From Faecalibacterium gallinarum (GTDB taxonomy: Bacteria; Bacillota; Clostridia; Oscillospirales; Ruminococcaceae), in contig NZ_BQKV01000022.1 of NCBI RefSeq assembly GCF_022180365.1, positions 1 through 64,000 on the forward strand: a stretch of 64,000 nt of DNA, read 5' to 3'. The notes beneath the pieces are model-generated. The model did no database searches and had not been told where the DNA came from. It saw nothing but the letters and a program-made list of their open reading frames with translations. The translations under genes and the position numbers were made by a program. Below, in pieces: positions 1 to 7,330 of the stretch. Position 1 is the stretch's first letter; each line of letters begins with the position of its first letter.

Positions 1-90
1 CTCTCCAATCTGACGCAGAGTCATTCCCTGGCTGCGAAGCTCTATTATTTCCTTCTCGTGTTCCTGAATGTGGCTGTATTTTCTGGGCAT
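1..90 (-). CDS. IS3-type transposase OrfA, N-terminal fragment (runs off the window)
   Basis: Thirty codons are visible, starting MPRKYSHIQEHEKEIIELRS and continuing with a QGMTLRQIGE-like stretch. This fits the first helices of the helix-turn-helix domain of small IS3 OrfA proteins, which bind the element's ends. The start at 90 is supported by a perfect AGGAGG eight bases upstream (99-104). The gene continues beyond base 1, so frameshifting into OrfB and intactness cannot be judged. Other short HTH proteins of the Hin/resolvase type are possible, but the terminal repeat at 146-170 favours an IS. Confidence 0.65.
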   Translation of the reverse strand, partial: MPRKYSHIQEHEKEIIELRSQGMTLRQIGE

Positions 91-98
91 AGCAAAGA

Positions 99-131
99 CC
101 TCCTGTAGTAGTTTTATTCTACCACAGGAGG
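99..131 (-). promoter_or_regulatory. Hairpin that sequesters the transposase ribosome-binding site
   Basis: Two 13-base arms (99-111 and 119-131) pair with one wobble around a 7-base loop. The proximal arm contains the whole AGGAGG Shine-Dalgarno of the transposase. Such hairpins are known in insertion sequences, where they stop translation of transcripts reading in from outside. Confidence 0.6.
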
Positions 132-216
132 CCTTCTTTTTTCATTGTCCGTTTTTACTAGAGCGGTTCACAACGCCCAGGGCGGGGGCTCCTTTCTGTT
201 TTGTCCGGCCGGGAGA

Positions 217-450
217 TTACTTGACGTACTCCACGGTATACTCGAAGCCGTACTCTTCCTGCAGCTTCTTGACGGCGGGCTCGCAGTCCTCGATGAAGGT
301 GGGGGCGTAGACCGAAGCGCCGTTGTGGGCCTTCTTGTAGTCCTCCACGATCTGCTGCAGCTTGGCCCAGCCCTCGTTGGCCTTGGCCTGGTCCACACTG
401 TCGGGGAAGTTGATCAGGAACTCGCGGTGTTTGGGAATCCGTGCTTTCAT
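217..450 (-). CDS. Small conserved-looking hypothetical protein (77 aa)
   Basis: I do not recognise this family. The start at 450 is chosen because AAAGGAG lies just upstream; the frame is open further upstream, but without a ribosome site. The 77-residue product begins MKARIPKHREFLINFPDS and is charged, with no membrane segment, signal peptide or cysteines. Its predicted helices contain a WAKLQQIVEDYKK-like stretch followed by a short acidic/aromatic C-terminus. It follows tatD on the same strand, separated by a weak terminator-like hairpin, so it probably has its own transcript. Codon use looks like that of its neighbours. Confidence 0.7.
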   Translation of the reverse strand: MKARIPKHREFLINFPDSVDQAKANEGWAKLQQIVEDYKKAHNGASVYAPTFIEDCEPAVKKLQEEYGFEYTVEYVK

Positions 451-499
451 GGTAAAAATCTCCTTTAAAAGTAAGAATCGAAATTCAAATCCATCCAAA

Positions 500-520
500 C
501 GAAAACCACCGGGGTTTTCG
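500..520 (-). terminator. Weak terminator-like hairpin after tatD
   Basis: CGAAAACC pairs with GGTTTTCG around a short loop. The following bases on the minus strand are only modestly T-rich. Confidence 0.35.
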
Positions 521-544
521 GGATAACAGAGTAAAGAAGGGGGC

Positions 545-1369
545 TTATTCCAGCCCAAAGACCCGGCGGGCGTTGGCCGCCGTCTGGGCAAAGACCTGCT
601 CGGCGGGCAGCTGTTTATGCTGGGCAATATACTGCCCCACGTACTGGATCATGGAGCTGTCGCACCGGCGGCCTCGCACCGGCTCGGGGGCCATATAGGG
701 GCAGTCGGTTTCCAGCAGGATGGCTTCCAGGGGCAGGGCCTCGATGGCCTTGGCGGCCCGCTTGGCCCCTTTAAAGGTGGCCGCGCCGCCGAAGCCCAGG
801 CACATTCCCTGTTCCGCCAGCCAGACCGCGTCCTCGGCGCTGCCCGAATAACAGTGCAGCACCCCTTTGGGGCGGTACTTTTTCAGCAGGGCGTAAACGT
901 CGGCGTGGGCCTGCCGGTCGTGGACGATGATGGGTTTATCCAGTTCCAGGGCCAGCCGGATCTCCGCCTCAAAGAGGGCCAGCTGGGCGTCCTTGGGCAC
1001 CGGCCAGTGGTAATCCAGGCCGCACTCCCCTACCGCCACCACCTTGGGGTCGTCGTAATAGGGTTCGAGGGCTTTCATCTCGGCGGCCCAGTCGCCCCCA
1101 TACACCGAAATCGTAGGGGCCGGGGCCTCGTCGCCGCAGTCCTCGGCGGGGAGCAGGCTCTCGGGGTGAATCCCGATGGCCGCCCAGATCCAGGGGTAGC
1201 GGTGGGCCAGCTCCAAACAGCGGGGGGCGTCCCCCGAGTGGGTAGCCTGTTCGCAGACCCCTACCACCCCCTGGCCGGGCAGACTGGCCAGCAGGGCGTC
1301 CCGGTCGGCGTCAAAGGCCCGGGAGGAATAATGGGCGTGGGTATCAAAGATGGGGCCGGAAAACGTCAT
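545..1369 (-). CDS. tatD: TatD-family metal-dependent hydrolase (deoxyribonuclease)
   Basis: This 274-residue protein has the usual length of the TatD family, cytoplasmic TIM-barrel nucleases with 3'-5' exonuclease or DNase activity. The N-terminal metal motif is D-T-H-A-H (residues 9-13). A GECGLDYHW block follows in the middle, where the glutamate bridges metals, and the C-terminal TDCPYMAP block carries the catalytic aspartate. It overlaps the upstream permease by four bases (ATGA), so the two are translationally coupled. Family members are often next to metG, as here, which is 1 kb upstream on the same strand. Function in vivo is inferred from the family. Confidence 0.93.
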   Translation of the reverse strand: MTFSGPIFDTHAHYSSRAFDADRDALLASLPGQGVVGVCEQATHSGDAPRCLELAHRYPWIWAAIGIHPESLLPAEDCGDEAPAPTISVYGGDWAAEMKALEPYYDDPKVVAVGECGLDYHWPVPKDAQLALFEAEIRLALELDKPIIVHDRQAHADVYALLKKYRPKGVLHCYSGSAEDAVWLAEQGMCLGFGGAATFKGAKRAAKAIEALPLEAILLETDCPYMAPEPVRGRRCDSSMIQYVGQYIAQHKQLPAEQVFAQTAANARRVFGLE

Positions 1370-2319
1370 ACAGTCACCTTCTTTTGGGGCCGGTTGACCA
1401 GCCAGATGCCAATGCAGACCAGGGCCAGCGCCCCGAGATACCGCCAGTCAAAGAGGGGTTCGCCGTTGAGGACGGCGGAGAGCAGCACATTGACTACCGG
1501 GTTGACCAGCGCAAAGACGCTGATCCGGCTGACGGGGTTGTTCTTCATCAGCAGGGCCCAGAGCAGGTAGGCCGCCCCCGACACGCAGGACAGATAGAGC
1601 AGCACCCCGAAAGCCAGGGGGCTCTGGGGCGAGAGGGACCCGCCCAAGGCCAAACCCAGCCCAAAGAGGACCACGCCCCCAAAGCCCAGATTGATGCAGC
1701 AGGCCGCGAAGCTGTCTGCCTTCCGGGTCAGGGATTTATTCCAGGGGCCCGAGAAGGTGAACATGACAGTAGCGGTCATCATATACAGGATGCCCAGAGC
1801 GCTGCCGCCGCCGTGGTTGCCGATGGTGGCCACCAGCACCCCGCCGAACCCCACCGCACAGCCCAGGGCTTTGGCGGGGGTCATCCGGTCGGCTTTTCCA
1901 TAGAGGAAGTGGGCCAGGATCACCCCCAGGAAACTCTGGGTGGAGTTGAGAATCCCGCCGAAAGCCCCGGTGAGCAGGGCCACGGCGAAGTAGTAGATGC
2001 CATAGTGGAGGGTGGTCTGCCAGAGGCCCAGGGCGCAGCACTCGGCCAGCACCTTTCCCCGGGGGAAGATGGGCGGCCGCTTTTGGAGCAGGCAGCTGCC
2101 CAGAAAGACCCAGACGCTGGCGATGGCAAACCGCGCCCCCGCAAAGCAGAGGATGGAAGCGGTGTCGGCGGCATCGATCCCGAAGAGCCGGTACCCCAGT
2201 TTAATAAAAGGGAAAGCCGAGCCCCACAGGCAGTTGCAGAGGATGGCGAACCCCGCCGCACACCAGGGGGTGCCGAACACCCGATCCAGCCGGGAAGCCG
2301 GGGCGGTTTGGGTGGTCAC
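1366..2319 (-). CDS. EamA/DMT-family transporter
   Basis: This 317-residue protein is very hydrophobic, with about ten predicted membrane helices arranged as two EamA-like halves. An N-terminal NCLWGSAFPFIKLG stretch is typical of drug/metabolite transporter permeases. The family exports amino acids, nucleotides or other metabolites; the substrate cannot be told from sequence. It starts 12 bases after the metG stop and overlaps tatD by four bases, so metG, this gene and tatD probably form one transcript read through from the Met T-box. That leaves open, but does not prove, a link to amino-acid or methionine efflux. Confidence 0.88.
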   Translation of the reverse strand: MTTQTAPASRLDRVFGTPWCAAGFAILCNCLWGSAFPFIKLGYRLFGIDAADTASILCFAGARFAIASVWVFLGSCLLQKRPPIFPRGKVLAECCALGLWQTTLHYGIYYFAVALLTGAFGGILNSTQSFLGVILAHFLYGKADRMTPAKALGCAVGFGGVLVATIGNHGGGSALGILYMMTATVMFTFSGPWNKSLTRKADSFAACCINLGFGGVVLFGLGLALGGSLSPQSPLAFGVLLYLSCVSGAAYLLWALLMKNNPVSRISVFALVNPVVNVLLSAVLNGEPLFDWRYLGALALVCIGIWLVNRPQKKVTV

Positions 2320-2331
2320 AGTGCGCCCTCC

Positions 2332-4323
2332 TTAGTGGATGCGGGCGCCAGCGGGGACGCTGTCGGGGTAGAAGGCGATGGCGCAGCCGCCGTCGGCGGT
2401 ATCTGCGGCCACGATCATGCCCTCGCTGGTATACTTGCCCTTCATCATGGGACGGGGGGCGAGGTTCGCCACGATGCCCACCTTCTTGCCGATCAGGTCC
2501 TCGGGCTTGTACCACTTGGCGATGCCAGAGAGGATGCAGCGCTCCCGCTCGCCGTCAAAGACGGTCAGGTGGAGCAGCTTTTTGCTCTCCTTCATGTTCT
2601 CGCAGGCCCGGATCTCGGCCACCCGCAGTTCCACCTTGCAGAAGTCGTCAAAGGCGATCTCGGGCTCGTGCTCGATGGGCTCGGCGGGAGCAGCCTCCAC
2701 CGCAGGAGCGGCGGCGGCCTCCTTGGCCTTCTGGGCGGCCTCGGCCTCAGCGCGGCGCTTCTCGTCCTCGGCTTTCAGGTGGGCGATCTCCTTGGCCACG
2801 TCAATCCGGGGGAAGAGTGCCTCGCCCTTGTGGACGGTGTAGCAGGTCTGCTTGCCGTAGACGGCATCGGCCAGCACCAGAGCCTCCTTGCCCAGGCCCA
2901 GCTGCTCCATCATCTTGGGAGCGGTGGAGGGCAGGTAAGCGTTCAGCAGGACAGCGCAGACCCGCAGAGCCTCGCACAGGTGGTAGAGGACGCACTCCAG
3001 GCGCTCCTTGTTGGCTTCGTCCTTGGCCAGGGCCCAGGGAGCGGTCTCGTCGATATACTTGTTGGCACGCTGGATCACCGCGAAGATCTCCATCAGAGCC
3101 TGGGGAATGGTGAGGTTGTCCATATCGGCGGCAACCTTCTCCAGCAGGCCGTTGATCATCCCCTCCAGCTCGGCGTCGATGGCCTCGGTGCCGGGGCAGG
3201 CGGAGACGGTGCCGCCGAAGTACTTCTCACACATAGCAACAGTACGGCTGAGCAGGTTGCCCAGGTCGTTGGCCAGGTCGCTGTTAATCCGGTTGATCAG
3301 GGCCTCGTTGGTGAACATGCCGTCGTTGCCGAAGGGAATTTCACGAAGCAGGAAGTAGCGGATGGCGTCCACGCCGTAGCGGTTGCAGAGGATGACGGGG
3401 TCCACCACGTTGCCCACCGACTTGGACATCTTGCCGCCGTTCATCAAGAGCCAGCCGTGGCCGAATACCCGCTTGGGCAGGGGCAGATCCAGAGCCATCA
3501 GCATGGCGGGCCAGAGGATGGTGTGGAAGCGGAGAATCTCCTTGCCCACCATGTGCAGGTCGGCGGGCCAGAACTTGTCGTACTCGTTATAGGTGTCGTT
3601 GCCGTAGCCCAGAGCGGAGATATAGTTGCTCAGGGCGTCCACCCAGACGTACATGGTGTGCTTGGGGTCAAAGGGAACCGGGATGCCCCACTTGACCGAG
3701 GTACGGGAGACACAGGTATCCTGCAGGCCCTGCTTGATGAAGGCGATCATCTCGTTCTTCCGGCTCTCGGGCTGGATGAACTGGGGGTTCTCCTCGTAGA
3801 GTTTCAGCAGGCGGTCGGCGTACTTGCCGGTCTTGAAGAAGTAGGCCTCCTCGTGGGCGTCGTAGACCTCGCGGCCGCAGTCGGGGCACTTGCCGTCCAC
3901 CAGCTGGCTGTCGGTCCAGAAGCTCTCGCAGGGCTTGCAATAGTGGCCCACATACTCGCCCTTGTAGATATCCCCCTGCTCATAGAGCTTGGTGAAAATC
4001 TTCTGGCAGGACTGGATGTGGTAGTCGTCGGTGGTGCGGATGAACCGGTCGTAGCTGACGTCCAGCAGCTTCCACAGATCCTTGACGGTGGCCACGATGT
4101 TGTCCACATACTGCTTGGGCTCCATGCCGTGATCGGCGGCCTTGTCCTGAATCTTCTGGCCGTGCTCGTCGGTGCCGGTCAGGAACATGACCTCCTTGCC
4201 CTGCATCCGCTTGAAGCGGGCCAGCGCGTCACAGGCCACGGTGGTGTAGCTGTGGCCGATGTGCAGCTTGTCGCTGGGGTAATAAATCGGGGTGGTGATA
4301 TAAAAGGTATTGTGCTCGCTCAT
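2332..4323 (-). CDS. metG: Methionyl-tRNA synthetase with C-terminal tRNA-binding domain
   Basis: This class I synthetase of 663 residues charges tRNA-Met. The HIGH signature is at residues 21-24, a zinc knuckle of CxxC...CxxC type lies near residue 130, and KMSKS sits near residue 300. Residues after about 560 form a Trbp111/EMAP-II-like OB fold (VELRVAEI...SEGMIVAA) joined by an Ala/Glu-rich linker; this domain dimerises and binds tRNA in many bacterial MetRS. The start at 4323 is preceded by AGGAAAGG; the frame extends 25 codons further upstream into the leader, without a ribosome site. Expression is controlled by the T-box leader directly upstream. Confidence 0.97.
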   Translation of the reverse strand: MSEHNTFYITTPIYYPSDKLHIGHSYTTVACDALARFKRMQGKEVMFLTGTDEHGQKIQDKAADHGMEPKQYVDNIVATVKDLWKLLDVSYDRFIRTTDDYHIQSCQKIFTKLYEQGDIYKGEYVGHYCKPCESFWTDSQLVDGKCPDCGREVYDAHEEAYFFKTGKYADRLLKLYEENPQFIQPESRKNEMIAFIKQGLQDTCVSRTSVKWGIPVPFDPKHTMYVWVDALSNYISALGYGNDTYNEYDKFWPADLHMVGKEILRFHTILWPAMLMALDLPLPKRVFGHGWLLMNGGKMSKSVGNVVDPVILCNRYGVDAIRYFLLREIPFGNDGMFTNEALINRINSDLANDLGNLLSRTVAMCEKYFGGTVSACPGTEAIDAELEGMINGLLEKVAADMDNLTIPQALMEIFAVIQRANKYIDETAPWALAKDEANKERLECVLYHLCEALRVCAVLLNAYLPSTAPKMMEQLGLGKEALVLADAVYGKQTCYTVHKGEALFPRIDVAKEIAHLKAEDEKRRAEAEAAQKAKEAAAAPAVEAAPAEPIEHEPEIAFDDFCKVELRVAEIRACENMKESKKLLHLTVFDGERERCILSGIAKWYKPEDLIGKKVGIVANLAPRPMMKGKYTSEGMIVAADTADGGCAIAFYPDSVPAGARIH

Positions 4324-4665
4324 GATTTCTCTGCCTTTCCTGTTAAATTGGACGCGGTTGAAAAAAGCTCCCGTCCTCGCTGGGCCGACACCCTGCAAGG
4401 ACGGGAGCGAAACTGCTTCCGTGGTACCACCTTGGTTCGCCGCCTCCTCGCGGGGGCCGGCCTCGGCGCTGCGGCGCGTTTTGGGCGCGTACAGCTGGGC
4501 GCTGTAACGGGCGCTCCCGTCCCGGGCTAGGCGGTTCCCGCTTCACCCGTGCGGCTCCGAGACCATTTTCAGCTCTCTGTCCCCTGCCCGTTTCCACCGC
4601 CCGGGCTCTCTGCGAGGGGCTAACCAAAAGCCTACTCTTCTCTTCACAGCCAATTTGATACTATC
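4324..4665 (-). promoter_or_regulatory. T-box riboswitch, methionine-specific
   Basis: The leader holds the conserved T-box AAGGTGGTACCACGG (about 4420-4434), a Stem I with AGAGAG and GGTGGAAAC elements, and a specifier loop with GCTGAAAATGG in which ATG (4564-4566) is the specifier codon. The T-box bulge TGGT matches an ACCA tRNA end, as expected for elongator tRNA-Met (discriminator A). The competing terminator has arms at 4367-4377 and 4398-4408 followed by six Ts. Uncharged tRNA-Met should switch metG on. Confidence 0.93.
4361..4408 (-). terminator. T-box-controlled terminator of metG
   Basis: An 11-bp GC-rich stem (AGGACGGGAGC with GCTCCCGTCCT) is followed by TTTTTT on the minus strand. 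It is mutually exclusive with the T-box antiterminator. Confidence 0.9.
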
Positions 4666-4671
4666 GGGTCT

Positions 4672-4700
4672 ATTGTATGCGAAGGGCCGTGATTTGTCAA
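4672..4700 (-). promoter_or_regulatory. Sigma-A promoter of the metG T-box transcript
   Basis: TTGACA (4700-4695), a 17-bp spacer and TACAAT (4677-4672), placing the transcript start near 4665. Confidence 0.85.
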
Positions 4701-4740
4701 CAGAAAGACAAAAGTTTTTGGCCTCCCGGGGCGTACAAAC

Positions 4741-4787
4741 AAAAAATCCTGGCGGATAAGAGCGGTTGCAAGCTCTCATCCGCCAGG
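4741..4787 (-). terminator. Strong intrinsic terminator of the large RNA
   Basis: Arms 4748-4762 and 4773-4787 pair over 15 bp with one wobble (CCTGGCGGATGAGAG with CTCTTATCCGCCAGG). A T run follows on the minus strand. Confidence 0.93.
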
Positions 4788-5363
4788 CGGTTTACTTCTT
4801 CGGAGTCATAGCCTCATGTCCTCACATTCCTCATTTTTCGGAGGGGACCTCAACTTTCATAGGTTGGTCACTCCTTTTGAGCGATGGGGGAAGGGGAAGC
4901 TGCTTTAACTAGTACATTGGTCTCATGCCTCATCTTACATCGTTGAACTTCGGACTTAAGAGAATCTTCATGCCGTCACGTTCTTTCGATTTGGGATTGC
5001 TCAGGGGACGCGCTTAACTAGATCATTGGAGTAACTCCTTCACTCTTATTCAAATATCCGAATCCGTGCAAGTCCTTTCATGGGGATCACCTTCCGCGGA
5101 TCTATTTGAATCGCCAGGGGTTTTTATTTGACAGACCATCAAGGTCGCTGGAATTTACATCAAGACTTCGCTTTAGCCTTCGGCTTTTTTATTTTCGGGG
5201 GAAACATCCCGTACTGGAAAGCGGCTATTTTTGTTTTTCAGCGACTCCCGACAGTCTGTCCAAACTGAACGGGATCCATATCAACCATCGGTCTTCGCTC
5301 CTTTCTGCTTCAAGTCAGCGGGGTTAGATCTCTTTTGATCTTCTGCTGTACTTCTCTGTTTCT
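4741..5363 (-). ncRNA. Large structured non-coding RNA candidate, about 620 nt
   Basis: A free-standing transcription unit with no credible gene. A near-consensus sigma-A promoter (5398-5370) and a 15-bp GC-rich terminator stem with a T run (4787-4741) bound it. In the RNA sense it can form many local helices. One is a long stem pairing AUUCAAAU-AG-AUCCG with CGGAU-AUUUGAAU (about 5115 to 5051). Others are a UCCCG/CGGGA hairpin near 5272-5246, GACC-UUGAU-GGUC near 5145, GGAG-UUA-CUCC near 5037, and GACCAAC/GUUGAGGUC near 4870-4845. A 16-nt motif is repeated (5029-5014 and 4920-4905). Start codons on this strand do not open frames with ribosome sites. It lacks the signatures of RNase P RNA, tmRNA, 6S or SRP RNA and group II introns that I looked for. 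Its size, isolation and gut-Firmicutes context resemble the ROOL/GOLLD classes of ornate large RNAs; this assignment is a guess. Confidence 0.7.
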
Positions 5364-5369
5364 GGCTTT

Positions 5370-5398
5370 ATTATACCCAGCCCGGTGCCGTTTGTCTA
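5370..5398 (-). promoter_or_regulatory. Sigma-A promoter of the large RNA
   Basis: TAGACA (5398-5393), a 17-bp spacer and perfect TATAAT (5375-5370). The start should fall near 5363. Confidence 0.85.
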
Positions 5399-5429
5399 TT
5401 CGCAGAATCCACAAGGAATTTGTACAAAA

Positions 5430-5464
5430 GTTATGCACATTTAAATTGTTTCATTGTGCATAAC
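5430..5464. repeat. Inverted repeat carrying two DnaA-box-like 9-mers; may terminate trpXYZ
   Basis: GTTATGCACA (5430-5439) is mirrored perfectly by TGTGCATAAC (5455-5464). TTATGCACA fits the DnaA-box consensus TTATNCACA on both strands. It lies eight bases after the trpZ stop and is followed by TTTT on the minus strand, so an AT-rich terminator is the simplest reading. Confidence 0.5.
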
Positions 5465-5471
5465 ATACAGC

Positions 5472-6284
5472 TCACTTTTCCGTCTTGCTGAGCAGAATCC
5501 GGTCGTTGTCCAGCTGCTGGCCCGCGTTCTGGCGGAACTTTTCCAAGAGGTCGTCCACCGTCATCCGGCTGCGCTCTTCCCCTTCCACGTCAAAGACGAT
5601 CCGGCCGCCGTCCATCATCAGGGTGCGGTTGCCCAGCTCCAGGGCCTGGTGCATATTGTGGGTGACCATCAGGCAGGTGATCTTCTGCTCGGCCACGATC
5701 CGGCTGGTGAGGGCCAGGACCTTCTCGGCGGTGGCGGGGTCCAAAGCGGCGGTATGTTCGTCCAAGAGCAACAGCCGCGGGGTGACGAGGGTAGCCATCA
5801 AGAGGGTCAGGGCCTGGCGCTGGCCGCCCGAGAGCAGCCCCACCGGCTGTTTCATCCGGTCCTCGAGGCCCATGTCCAAAAGGGCCAGACGCTCCCGAAA
5901 GAATTCTTTGTCCTTGCGGGAGATCCGGGAGAAGGTGGCCCGCTGGGCCCGGCCCGCCCGCAGATAGGCCAGGGCCAGATTCTCCTCGATGGTCATATTG
6001 GGGGCGGTGCCCTTGAGGGGGTCCTGGAACAGGTGGCCGATCACCCGGCTGCGCTGGAACTCGGGCTTAAAGGTGATATCCTCCCCGCCCAGGATGATGC
6101 TGCCCTCGTCGGCGATGAAGGCGCCTGTGATGGCGTTGAACAAAGTCGATTTGCCCGCGCCGTTGGAACCCACAATGGTGGCGAAATCCCCGGCCTTGAG
6201 TTCCAGGTTCACCCCGTCCAGGGCGATTTTTTCGTTGACGGTGCCAGGGTTAAAGGTTTTGCGGATGTTATGAAGCTTGAGCAT
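5472..6284 (-). CDS. trpZ: ABC transporter ATP-binding protein, predicted tryptophan importer
   Basis: This 270-residue nucleotide-binding subunit powers import on the cytoplasmic face. Walker A GSNGAGKST is at residues 39-47, the signature LSGGQRQAL is near 154, and Walker B LLLLDEHTAALDP places a histidine after the catalytic Glu where most ABC ATPases have Pro. Its start codon overlaps the stop of the permease gene by one base. The gene order binding protein, permease, ATPase downstream of a Trp-type T-box matches the trpXYZ system predicted from comparative T-box studies in Firmicutes. Substrate is therefore inferred from regulation rather than from the ATPase itself. Confidence 0.88.
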   Translation of the reverse strand: MLKLHNIRKTFNPGTVNEKIALDGVNLELKAGDFATIVGSNGAGKSTLFNAITGAFIADEGSIILGGEDITFKPEFQRSRVIGHLFQDPLKGTAPNMTIEENLALAYLRAGRAQRATFSRISRKDKEFFRERLALLDMGLEDRMKQPVGLLSGGQRQALTLLMATLVTPRLLLLDEHTAALDPATAEKVLALTSRIVAEQKITCLMVTHNMHQALELGNRTLMMDGGRIVFDVEGEERSRMTVDDLLEKFRQNAGQQLDNDRILLSKTEK

Positions 6285-7240
6285 CAGGCGCCCTCCTTCC
6301 CGGAAGTTCCATAGGTTTCAGCGTGGCGCAGGCGAGCTTCCTGCTTGCGCTTTTCAAAGGCGATCCGTTTGCGGATGGCGGGCATGGAGATGGCCACCGC
6401 CACAATCAGGGCCGACACCAGCTTCATGGCCGCAGCGGGCACATTGAACCGCAGGGCCACCGCCACGATAAACCGGTAGAGACAGCTGCCGAAGACCACA
6501 CCCAGCACCCGGCGGGGCATGCTCCGCTTGCCCAGGATGGTCTCGCCGATGATGAGGGAGGCCAGGGCGATGGTCACCATGCCGGTGCCCACGTTAATGT
6601 CGCAGCTCTTCTGGTACTGGGCCAGCAGGCCGCCGGAGAGGGCGGTCAGGCTGCCCGAAATGCACAGGCCCACCGTGATGGTGTAGGCGGGGTCAATGCT
6701 GGAGGCCCGGACCATGGCGGCGTTGTCGCCGGTGGCCCGGATGGACAGGCCCAGCCGGGTACCGAGGAACCAGAGCATAGCGCCCCCGGCCGCCAGGATC
6801 ACCAGAGCCGCCAGCAGCAGAATGTGCCACCCGCCCATAAAGGAGAGGGCCTCTTTGGCCAGAGAAAAGACGGTGTCTGTCTTGACCAGGCTGATGTTGG
6901 AAGAAAAGCCCATCACCGCCAGGTTGATGGTATACAGGCCGGTGTTGACGATGATACCGGCCATAATGCTCTCCACCCCGAGGCGGGTCTGCAAAAAGGC
7001 GGTGATGAACCCGGAGCAGACCCCCGCCGCCATGGCGGCAAAGAGGGCCAGCAACGGGTGGCCGGTCAGGGCCACCTGGCAGCAGACGGCACACCCCAGG
7101 GTGAAGCAGCCGTCGGTGGACAGGTCCGCAATGTTCAGGATGGAATAGCTCAGAAACAGCGCCAGCGCCACCAGCGCGTAGATGCAGCCCAGCTCCAGGG
7201 CGGTCTTCAATACATTCAACGAAAAAATACTTGCCAGCAT
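6284..7240 (-). CDS. trpY: ABC transporter permease, predicted tryptophan importer
   Basis: The 318-residue polytopic protein resembles the branched-chain-type permeases (LivH-like) used with family-4 binding proteins. The N-terminus reads ALELGCIYALVALALFLSY, a glycine-rich LSIRATGDNAAMVRA cytoplasmic coupling loop lies near residue 170, and a basic tail closes the protein. A GC-rich hairpin with a T run (7271-7300) separates it from the binding-protein gene, which should lower its expression relative to trpX. Translational coupling to trpZ is indicated by the overlapping stop and start codons. Confidence 0.87.
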   Translation of the reverse strand: MLASIFSLNVLKTALELGCIYALVALALFLSYSILNIADLSTDGCFTLGCAVCCQVALTGHPLLALFAAMAAGVCSGFITAFLQTRLGVESIMAGIIVNTGLYTINLAVMGFSSNISLVKTDTVFSLAKEALSFMGGWHILLLAALVILAAGGAMLWFLGTRLGLSIRATGDNAAMVRASSIDPAYTITVGLCISGSLTALSGGLLAQYQKSCDINVGTGMVTIALASLIIGETILGKRSMPRRVLGVVFGSCLYRFIVAVALRFNVPAAAMKLVSALIVAVAISMPAIRKRIAFEKRKQEARLRHAETYGTSGKEGA

Positions 7241-7270
7241 GATCTACCTCAAGCTCCCTTGTTTCAAATC

Positions 7271-7300
7271 AAAAACCCGCCCGGGCACTCCCGGGCAGGG
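7271..7300 (-). terminator. Intercistronic terminator between trpX and trpY
   Basis: CCTGCCCGGG and CCCGGGCGGG pair around AGTG and are followed by TTTTTG on the minus strand. It probably allows partial read-through. Confidence 0.75.
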
Positions 7301-7330
7301 TATGGGGTTTGCGCTCCCGTCTGCCGTGGA

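Larger units (their letters stand above)
1..170 (-). mobile_element. End of an IS3-family-like insertion sequence (rest lies outside the window)
   Basis: On the minus strand the element starts at base 170 with TGAACC and a stretch containing GGACAATG (about 146-170), which resembles the TG...GGACA terminal repeats of IS3-group elements. A transposase start codon follows inside at 90. Only this end is present, so the second terminal repeat and any target duplication cannot be checked. Confidence 0.55.

Noticed and set aside
1384-4530. Very long open frame antisense to metG and the EamA gene
   Set aside because: It is the complement of two clear genes in GC-rich DNA, has no ribosome site and has a low-complexity product.
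5106-5327. Small plus-strand protein of 73 residues opposite the large RNA
   Set aside because: No ribosome site or plus-strand promoter; low-complexity Ser/Phe-rich translation.
4741-5363. RNase P RNA, tmRNA, SRP or 6S RNA, or an ORF-less group II intron
   Set aside because: I looked for the GAGGAAAGUCC and ACAGAAA cores, a tag-peptide frame with an alanine-type acceptor, and a domain V hairpin; none was seen, and the length or the presence of promoter and terminator does not fit.
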